Shown here in pieces: positions 50,336 through 55,345 of a DNA stretch of 55,345 nt. Both the position numbers and the translations under genes were made by a program. Each line of letters opens with the position of its first letter. Position 1 is the stretch's first letter. Under the pieces are notes generated by a model. That model saw only the letters and a list, made by a program, of their open reading frames with translations. It searched no databases and was not told the origin of the DNA. The DNA is from Prevotella sp. (GTDB taxonomy: Bacteria > Bacteroidota > Bacteroidia > Bacteroidales > Bacteroidaceae): positions 1-55,345 of the forward strand of contig JAFRQC010000048.1 in the NCBI GenBank assembly GCA_017428805.1, given 5' to 3'.

Positions 50336-50974
50336 GTAGAATTCCGATGAATCTATGAGTCCGGCACGGAGGGCATACTTAATAACCTCATGGGCTGTAT
50401 TGACACCCAGTTTGCGGAAGATGTTCTTTCGGTGGGTGGTGATAGTGTGGACGCTAGAGAAGCGTTCTGCAGCAATCTCTTTCGTCGATTTGCCCTGGGC
50501 GATGGCACGTACGATCTCCGTTTCCGTCTCTGTCAGGATGCTGGGACGCTCCTCCTCCACCTGCTGATGGTTGATGATGACCTCCAAGGCACGCTGACTG
50601 ATATAGCGCTGGTGGCGCTCGACGGCCTGCAGGGCCTCACGTACCTCACTCAACGGTCCGTCCTTGAATACGATGCTGAACTGGTGTGACGAATAAACCA
50701 CACGCCGCAGGAACTGAGGGGTCAGCTCGTCGCTAATGAGGATCCACTCCGACAGCGCAAACCGTTCGGCGACGATCAGCAGCTGTTCTTCGTCGGCGAA
50801 GTCGAACAATGTATAGTCGAGCAGCACCACGGCGTTCTCGTGCACCTTCAACAACTCCACAAGTCCCGCCTTGTCGCTGGCCTTGAAAACCGTCTGTTCT
50901 GACCTCTGACTGACAAGACTCTCCAACGCGAATCTCGTCAGTTCCTGATTATCTGCAAGAATATATTTAGCCAT
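50330..50974 (-). CDS. LuxR/NarL-family response regulator
   Basis: A 214-residue regulator with an N-terminal receiver-like domain (phospho-acceptor Asp likely in VVLLDYTLFDF) and a C-terminal LuxR-type helix-turn-helix (LTETETEIVRAIAQGKSTKEI, TITTHRKNIFRKLGV). The receiver opens MAKYILADNQELTRFAL and lacks the usual pair of acidic residues after the first strand, having one Asp and one Glu spaced DNQE, so phosphorylation may differ. No histidine kinase is next to it. It faces the encapsulin arm across a shared terminator. Confidence 0.88.
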   Translation of the reverse strand: MAKYILADNQELTRFALESLVSQRSEQTVFKASDKAGLVELLKVHENAVVLLDYTLFDFADEEQLLIVAERFALSEWILISDELTPQFLRRVVYSSHQFSIVFKDGPLSEVREALQAVERHQRYISQRALEVIINHQQVEEERPSILTETETEIVRAIAQGKSTKEIAAERFSSVHTITTHRKNIFRKLGVNTAHEVIKYALRAGLIDSSEFYI

Positions 50975-50993
50975 ACTGATATGATTTTTGGTG

Positions 50994-51024
50994 CAAAGGT
51001 ACGAAGATTAGAAGATTCCACCAA
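50994..51024 (-). promoter_or_regulatory. promoter of the LuxR-family gene
   Basis: -7 box TACCTTTG (50994-51001) with a -33 TTG 20 bases upstream (51022-51024); the ATG at 50974 follows 19 bases after the box. Confidence 0.65.
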
Positions 51025-51196
51025 ACACTCTTTGATATTTGGAAAATTCAGCTAAAGAAAAGCCCTTTCCTTTTATATTATTCTAAAACAGTCCACAAAT
51101 ACCCACCATTTCAGAATAATATTCTCTAACAACTCATTTTGTATCAACTTTCGTTAAATATCGCCGTATATTTAGCACTAATTCCGTCATTATTAG

Positions 51197-51204
51197 TAAC
51201 TTTG
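51197..51204 (+). promoter_or_regulatory. possible -7 box of the ECF sigma operon
   Basis: TAACTTTG, 165 bases before the ATG at 51370. The long leader makes this assignment weaker than the others. Confidence 0.4.
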
Positions 51205-51369
51205 GCCCGTATGTAGTGTAATGCTCACATTTTTTTCGCTGTCGAATGTAATAAATTCACTTTTCCTGCGACTAATGGGGCAAGTTCGTGATTAAGCGAG
51301 AGCAGAAACAAACTTGTTTGTTATGCCGAGCGTGAACGAACTCGATGTGAAACATCAAAGACGATTAAG

Positions 51370-51858
51370 ATGGAGACGAAAGAATTAGAGAAAGATTTCC
51401 TGACGATGGTCGAGGCGCAGAAACGTACGATCTACAAGGTGTGCTATATCTATGCCAACGACCAGGACGACCTGAACGACCTGTATCAGGAGACGGTGCT
51501 CAACCTGTGGAAGAGCTTCCCGCGCTATCGGGGGGATAGCAAGCTCACAACCTGGGTCTACCGCATCGCTATGAACACCTGCATCACGTTCCTCAGACGC
51601 TCCAATGCCCGTCCACAGACCGTACCGATGACGGCCAATGTGGCAAGTATGGCAGCAGACGAGGACACAACAGGACAGCTCAGGGAACTCTACCGACTCA
51701 TCAACCAGCTGGGGAAACTGGAACGCGCGCTGATTCTCCTTTGGCTGGAAGAAAGGAGTTATGAGGAAATCGCCGACATCCTCGGCATCACTAAGACCAA
51801 CGTCGCCGTGAAACTGAATCGCACCAAAGAGAAATTAAGAAAAATGTCGAACCATTAA
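51370..51858 (+). CDS. ECF-type RNA polymerase sigma factor
   Basis: A 162-residue sigma-70 family factor with region 2 (LNDLYQETVLNLWKSFPRYRG, KLTTWVYRIAMNTC) and region 4 (ALILLWLEERSYEEIADILG followed by TKTNVAVKLNRTKEKL). Such factors respond to signals through an anti-sigma protein; the small membrane protein gene 12 bp downstream is the candidate. Confidence 0.95.
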   Translation: METKELEKDFLTMVEAQKRTIYKVCYIYANDQDDLNDLYQETVLNLWKSFPRYRGDSKLTTWVYRIAMNTCITFLRRSNARPQTVPMTANVASMAADEDTTGQLRELYRLINQLGKLERALILLWLEERSYEEIADILGITKTNVAVKLNRTKEKLRKMSNH

Positions 51859-51870
51859 ATTTGTATTGAT

Positions 51871-52485
51871 ATGGAACTTGAAGCATTGAAAGCCAGCTGG
51901 AACAAGCTCGATGAGCGTCTGGCAGAAACGGAAATAGTGAACCTTCGCGTGGTGAAGGAAGTGATTCAGCAGAAGACCAAATCGGCCTATGAAGGTATCA
52001 TTGGGCAGAACCTCTATACCCTCGTGGCCAATATCCTGATCATCTGTGTGGTATTCCCCTATGTCTATATGAACACCCCCATCCGAACCGTATCGTTTGC
52101 GATTGTTGAGGGGCTGATGGTCATCGGACTGATACCAATGATACGGAAACTCTTGCTACTGTCGAAGTTCGACCTTGCCGGGAAGAAGAGCTATGAACTC
52201 AGCAGTCTGGTATTGAACTACAAGAAAATTTGTCACAACGAGACACTTTGGACAATTGTCATCGTTACCGCAGGTTTCATCTCTTTCTACATCTCTGAGC
52301 TTGGTTTCAATCCCTGCTATAAGTTTGAAGTCAGCAGAGTGCTGCTCGTCATAGGTCTCACACTGGTCACCTTTGCCGTAGCCTTTGGCATCGGTCTCTG
52401 GCAGATCCGCCGTCAAGCCCAGCAGCTACAGGAGATAGAGCGCGGACTCGAAGAACTCCGCGAGTTTGAGCACCCGTCACGATGA
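51871..52485 (+). CDS. membrane protein downstream of the ECF sigma factor, possible anti-sigma factor
   Basis: A 204-residue protein with a charged cytoplasmic N-terminal helix (MELEALKASWNKLDERLAE) and about four membrane helices (near 50-68, 75-92, 124-142 and 157-178), ending in a charged coiled-coil tail (QAQQLQEIERGLEELRE). The opening is of the kind seen in proteins paired with ECF factors in Bacteroidetes. No ZAS zinc motif is visible. The anti-sigma role rests on position and topology. Confidence 0.65.
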   Translation: MELEALKASWNKLDERLAETEIVNLRVVKEVIQQKTKSAYEGIIGQNLYTLVANILIICVVFPYVYMNTPIRTVSFAIVEGLMVIGLIPMIRKLLLLSKFDLAGKKSYELSSLVLNYKKICHNETLWTIVIVTAGFISFYISELGFNPCYKFEVSRVLLVIGLTLVTFAVAFGIGLWQIRRQAQQLQEIERGLEELREFEHPSR

Positions 52486-52491
52486 CGGGTG
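52471..52491 (+). terminator. rho-independent terminator of the ECF operon
   Basis: Stem cacccgtca / tgacgggtg with a 3-base loop, followed by ttttctttt. The stop codon of the membrane protein (52483-52485) lies in the stem. Confidence 0.88.
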
Positions 52492-52498
52492 TTTTCTT

Positions 52499-53344
52499 TT
52501 ATGCTCGCTTGATTGCTGCGCGAACCTGTGACATGTTGCTGCGCGAGACGGGGAGCGATTCGTGGCAGTGCTTGATGAGCAGCTGGGTAGAGCCAGAATG
52601 TGAGACAATCTGTTCTACCTGGCCAAGGTTGACTAAGAAGGCACGATGACAGCGGACAATCATCGGATAGCCTTGCAGCGTTTCCTCCATCTGTTTCATC
52701 GTGGCGCGAAGCATGTCGGTATGCACCTGTCCGTCGCGTAGATGGCTGACTTTGACGTAGTTGCCAACGGCCTCCATAAATAATAGGTGTGAAATCTGAA
52801 GTGTCACGGATTCGTTGGTCGTACCAGTGAGGGTCAATTCTTCAACACGTTCTTCTTGCATCTTCTTCAACTCCTCGTTCAGCAGCCGCGTCTCTTCCAA
52901 TTCCATCGCCAGATACTTGCTGCGGTACTTGAAGCGCCAATAGAGTCCGATGGCGAAGGAGCAAAAGGCGATGATGGCGAGTGTTTCAAGGAAATTGACA
53001 AGAGACAACTGATTACCCTCTATGCGGTCGCTCAGCACGAAGTGGCGATAGAGACAGATGCCCAGTGCCACAAGCGGCGTGTTGATAAGCTGGAACCATA
53101 GGTTGCGACGGATGATGTATTCGGCACCCTTCTTAAACGACCTCGGCATCTTGATGACATACTTCAGGATAATGTCCGTTATCATGCAGATTGAAAAACC
53201 AATCACACCCAAAGCTACTAGATGTACGTAGGCCTGCCACTGCCACACGTCCAATCCAAAGGGTTTAAACACAGCTAACGCCACCACCATAAACGTGGTG
53301 CTGATGATTCTCGTCGTTATCGTTTCTATACGTCCTTGTTTCAT
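52499..53344 (-). CDS. membrane-bound LytTR-family regulator
   Basis: A 281-residue protein with four predicted membrane helices in the first 140 residues, a coiled coil (MELEETRLLNEELKKMQEER) and a C-terminal LytTR DNA-binding domain (LLFMEAVGNYVKVSHLRDG, MIVRCHRAFLVNLGQVEQI, LPVSRSNMSQVR). ATG 53344 is chosen because the longer frame runs through the promoter at 53353. It has no receiver domain, so a signal sensed in the membrane probably acts directly on DNA binding. Confidence 0.9.
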   Translation of the reverse strand: MKQGRIETITTRIISTTFMVVALAVFKPFGLDVWQWQAYVHLVALGVIGFSICMITDIILKYVIKMPRSFKKGAEYIIRRNLWFQLINTPLVALGICLYRHFVLSDRIEGNQLSLVNFLETLAIIAFCSFAIGLYWRFKYRSKYLAMELEETRLLNEELKKMQEERVEELTLTGTTNESVTLQISHLLFMEAVGNYVKVSHLRDGQVHTDMLRATMKQMEETLQGYPMIVRCHRAFLVNLGQVEQIVSHSGSTQLLIKHCHESLPVSRSNMSQVRAAIKRA

Positions 53345-53352
53345 ACAGGGTG

Positions 53353-53360
53353 CAAAGGTA
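53353..53360 (-). promoter_or_regulatory. -7 promoter box of the LytTR gene
   Basis: TACCTTTG on the minus strand, 8 bases before the ATG at 53344, implying a nearly leaderless message. Confidence 0.55.
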
Positions 53361-53433
53361 CGAAATAAAAGTGACATTCATCACATTTCCATACAGATTA
53401 TCCCAAATATTTGGTTGTTTCGGAAACAATTCG

Positions 53434-53441
53434 TAATTTTG
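53434..53441 (+). promoter_or_regulatory. -7 promoter box of the small-gene/flavoprotein/SDR operon
   Basis: TAATTTTG, 18 bases before the ATG at 53460. Confidence 0.6.
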
Positions 53442-53459
53442 CGGTCGAAAACATTGAAA

Positions 53460-53606
53460 ATGATGAAAAGATACAGATATCCCGTCACCATCGAGCAGGG
53501 CGGTAATGACCGTATCTTCAATTCCGTGAAACTGAAATATGACAACGACCAAGTCCTCTTCGGTGGTAAGGCCAAAGTCAGAATTGAAGGAGATTATTTA
53601 TTGTGA
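53460..53606 (+). CDS. small protein of 48 residues
   Basis: The sequence starts MMKRYRYPVTIEQGGNDRIF and ends with the beta-rich stretch VLFGGKAKVRIEGDYLL. I do not recognise it. It is basic, probably soluble, and has a good promoter 18 bases upstream. Its stop codon overlaps a GTG that can start the flavoprotein gene, which supports translation. A longer open frame upstream crosses the promoter and is rejected. Confidence 0.6.
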   Translation: MMKRYRYPVTIEQGGNDRIFNSVKLKYDNDQVLFGGKAKVRIEGDYLL

Positions 53607-54145
53607 GCAAAATGAATATACTGATTCTCTCAGGAAGTCCTCGGAAGGGCGGCAATACGGATTTGCTCGTGGAGGCATTCGTTGAAGGAACCTCAGAGCA
53701 ACACCATGTGGAAATCGTGTCTGTGCGTGATTACAAGGTCAGTCCCTGTTTAGGCTGTAACGCCTGTTCTATGAGCAAAGACAATACTTGTGCTCAGAAA
53801 GACGATATGCCGCTCATCTACGAGAAGATGGCTCATGCCAACATGCTGGTAATTGCCTCGCCTTTGTATTTCTATGGACTGAGTGCACAGCTGAAGGCCG
53901 TCATCGATCGCTGCCACAATCCCATCAGGGATACGTTCCCCATCAAGAAGACGGCCCTCCTGCTTGTAGGTGCCGCCACACTTCCTGAACTATTCGACAG
54001 CATCCTCACACAATACCAGCTCTGCCAGAATTTCTTCAAGTTGGAGGATGCGGGTCGTGTGTTGGTTCGTGGCGTCAAGGATAAAGGCGATATCAAGAAT
54101 ACCCATGCCTTGAACGAGGCATTCGAGTTAGGACAACAACTATAA
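53603..54145 (+). CDS. iron-sulfur flavoprotein-like NAD(P)H-dependent oxidoreductase
   Basis: A 180-residue flavodoxin-like FMN protein. The phosphate-binding loop is LSGSPRKGGNTDLLV, and the cysteine cluster CLGCNACSMSKDNTC (C-x2-C-x2-C-x7-C) follows the compact motif of iron-sulfur flavoproteins. ASPLYFYGLSAQLKAVIDR is typical of the family. The start may be GTG 53603, coupled to the preceding stop, or ATG 53612. The product probably transfers electrons from NAD(P)H to a quinone or another acceptor. Confidence 0.88.
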   Translation: MSKMNILILSGSPRKGGNTDLLVEAFVEGTSEQHHVEIVSVRDYKVSPCLGCNACSMSKDNTCAQKDDMPLIYEKMAHANMLVIASPLYFYGLSAQLKAVIDRCHNPIRDTFPIKKTALLLVGAATLPELFDSILTQYQLCQNFFKLEDAGRVLVRGVKDKGDIKNTHALNEAFELGQQL

Positions 54146-54183
54146 AAATGAGATTAGATTTAGTAACTAAACAGAACAATAGT

Positions 54184-54939
54184 ATGAGCAAAATTGTATT
54201 GATCACAGGTGCAACAAGCGGGATTGGACTCGCCTGTGCAAGGAAGTTCGCCGAGAATGGTGACAGGCTGATTCTAACGGGAAGAAACGAACAACGTCTG
54301 GACGAAATCAGAAAGGAACTGACGGAAAAAGGTACGGACGTGTTGACGCTGGCTTTCGATGTGAGAGACCGCGAGAAGGCGACGAAGTGCATCCAGGAGC
54401 TGCCGGCAGAATGGCAGGAGATTGACGTGCTGGTGAACAATGCCGGCCTGGCGCTAGGACTGGAACCCGAATATGAGGGCAATCCCGACGACTGGGAAAC
54501 GATGATTGACACGAATATCAAAGGTCTGCTCACGATGACGCGTCTCGTGGTGCCCGGCATGGTGGAGCGCAATCGCGGACACATCATCAACATCGGTTCC
54601 GTAGCCGGCGATGCTGCCTACGCCGGCGGGAATGTCTATTGCGCCACGAAAGCTGCCGTGAAAGCACTCTCCGACGGTTTGCGTATCGATGTCGCCAACA
54701 CCGCTGTCCGTGTGACGAACCTGAAGCCCGGACTTGTTGAGACAAACTTCAGCAACATCCGTTTCCACGGCGACAACGACCGTGCCGCCACGGTCTATAA
54801 AGGCATCAAGCCCCTGACGGGAGACGATATTGCCGACGTCGCCGTCTTTGCCACCAACGCCCCTGAGCACGTACAGATAGCCGAAGTGCTGATACTGGCC
54901 ACTCATCAGGCCAGCGGCAGTGTTATCGTCAGAAAATGA
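54184..54939 (+). CDS. short-chain dehydrogenase/reductase, YdfG-like
   Basis: A 251-residue NAD(P)-dependent SDR with TGATSGIGLACARKF, NNAG (VLVNNAGLALG), catalytic Ser in INIGSVAGDAAY and YCATKAAVKALS. The sequence LKPGLVETNFSNIRFHGD resembles YdfG-type 3-hydroxy acid (L-allo-threonine/serine) dehydrogenases. ATG 54184 (MSKIVLIT) starts the fold; an in-frame ATG at 54148 would add 12 residues. It lies 38 bp after the flavoprotein gene. Confidence 0.92.
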   Translation: MSKIVLITGATSGIGLACARKFAENGDRLILTGRNEQRLDEIRKELTEKGTDVLTLAFDVRDREKATKCIQELPAEWQEIDVLVNNAGLALGLEPEYEGNPDDWETMIDTNIKGLLTMTRLVVPGMVERNRGHIINIGSVAGDAAYAGGNVYCATKAAVKALSDGLRIDVANTAVRVTNLKPGLVETNFSNIRFHGDNDRAATVYKGIKPLTGDDIADVAVFATNAPEHVQIAEVLILATHQASGSVIVRK

Positions 54940-54957
54940 AATATTAGCATAAAAAAA

Positions 54958-54984
54958 GCCGCTAACCCGTTGAGGATTAGCGGC
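54958..54984. terminator. bidirectional terminator after the SDR gene
   Basis: Stem gccgctaa / ttagcggc with an 11-base loop, preceded by seven A and followed by a T-rich stretch; it works best for transcripts on the minus strand coming from the transposase side. Confidence 0.75.
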
Positions 54985-55229
54985 CTATGTTTTGGAGGGT
55001 GGTGGAGCTGGAGGCTATCAAATCCTTATATGTAAAAGCCTGTAAAAGCTTGAAATTATCAAGTCCCCAACCTTAATTTCTGCACAAATATACACCAAAT
55101 TTGGCACATTTCTGTCAAATTTGGTGATTTTTTTAAGATTTGTTCACGTTTACACAATCAAAATGAACCCTTTATCTTTGCAACAAGTCTTTGGGGACAC
55201 ATTCGGGTCACCTGCATAACCACGTGGGA
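54985..55229. other. non-coding tail with a tRNA/tmRNA 3'-end-like sequence
   Basis: No gene seen. On the minus strand, 55025-55000 reads ggatttgatagcctccag followed by ctccacca, which resembles the T-loop and CCA end of a tmRNA or tRNA, but no complete RNA fold is visible. A TATCTTTG box occurs near 55174. The stretch lies next to a partial transposase and may be an attachment-site scar or an IS end. Confidence 0.35.
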
Positions 55230-55345
55230 TTAACCGAAAATTTTGACCAATCTGAAAATGAAGAATTTCTTGTCAATGACTCCCCTTAGCTGAGCCCTAA
55301 AGTCCTTGATTTTTGCATTGAGGGATTCTGCAGAGGCATTGGTTG
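55230..55345 (-). CDS. transposase C-terminus, ISL3-like, cut by the window edge
   Basis: The 38 visible residues read TNASAESLNAKIKDFRAQLR, then GVIDKKFFIFRLVKIFG and stop. This matches the C-terminal signature of ISL3/IS204-type DDE transposases (SNAxAExFNxKIKxFRxxxRG followed by FFxxRLxKI). The first part of the gene and its terminal inverted repeat lie outside the window. Confidence 0.8.
   Translation of the reverse strand, partial: TNASAESLNAKIKDFRAQLRGVIDKKFFIFRLVKIFG

Larger units (their letters stand above)
50975..51369. other. 395-bp intergenic region between divergent regulators
   Basis: No gene seen. It holds the LuxR promoter (50994-51024), a 10-bp inverted repeat (51075-51084 with 51113-51122), a possible -7 box for the sigma-factor gene (51197-51204) and a palindrome aacaaac-tt-gtttgtt (51307-51322). 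None of the ATACC-N8-GGTAT operators occurs here. Confidence 0.7.

Noticed and set aside
50330..50974. The LuxR regulator as the protein binding ATACC-N8-GGTAT
   Set aside because: Only its position suggests it; nothing in the sequence ties it to the operator, so it is listed as a weak possibility and not as an annotation.

Overview
The window looks like chromosomal DNA of a Bacteroidales bacterium, most likely Prevotella or a close relative. The grounds are SusC/SusD-type and other TonB-dependent receptors, lipoproteins with Bacteroidetes lipoboxes, an Mfa2-type fimbrial protein, a SecG and LptE neighbourhood, and at least 19 copies of the Bacteroidetes -7 promoter box TAnnTTTG in front of genes. 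Both ends are accessory. The left edge cuts an AAA ATPase of the kind found in mobile regions and abuts a 5'-truncated nitroreductase. The right edge cuts a transposase resembling ISL3-family enzymes.

Layout. 1-1.1 kb: ATPase start, 33-bp repeats, an orphan gene and the nitroreductase remnant. 1.1-6.3 kb: secG, a TPR protein, an unusual sigma-54 activator/LptE fusion, pdxA and rlmN. 6.4-11.4 kb: a 1233-residue fusion (two GT2 domains, a HIT-like DUF4922 domain, SpoIID/LytB) followed by an AmpG-like permease, suggesting cell-wall turnover. 11.5-17.5 kb: a small lipoprotein, a serine acetyltransferase, an Mfa2-like lipoprotein, a GH3 enzyme and a cation symporter. 17.5-31.9 kb: an M20 hydrolase and an eight-gene import operon (substrate-binding protein, SusC, SusD, exported double OsmC protein, C_GCAxxG_C_C protein, YtkA-like lipoprotein, TonB receptor, S9 peptidase). 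31.9-32.7 kb: non-coding DNA with 22-bp iterons and a nested inverted-repeat element. 32.7-41.3 kb: GH13 lipoprotein, 2-hydroxyacid dehydrogenase, a six-gene operon running from an ATP-grasp ligase to a TonB receptor and HMA protein, and tcdA. 41.3-50.3 kb: a divergent sulfur cluster. 50.3-55 kb: LuxR and LytTR regulators, an ECF sigma factor, a flavoprotein and an SDR.

The main discovery is the sulfur cluster. One arm encodes a ThiS-like carrier ending GGG-Thr-Leu, its ThiF-type activating enzyme, a JAMM protease able in principle to trim that tail, serine acetyltransferase and PdxS/PdxT. The other arm encodes DsrE, TusA, a family 2 encapsulin shell with an inserted cyclic-nucleotide-binding-like domain, a cysteine desulfurase with the long N-terminal extension of an encapsulin cargo, and a MetY-type sulfhydrylase. 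Together they suggest a sulfur storage compartment joined to protein-thiocarboxylate synthesis of homocysteine or cysteine.

Both arms, the import operon and the M20 gene share one promoter design with identical spacing: ATACC-N8-GGTAT, 22 bp, TTG, 20 bp, TACCTTTG. The four promoters therefore look like one regulon linking outer-membrane import and peptide cleavage to intracellular sulfur storage. The members are recognised families; the combination and the operator are inferences from this sequence.

A second theme is short tandem arrays, often of five 7-bp units, found both between genes and in frame inside conserved genes.
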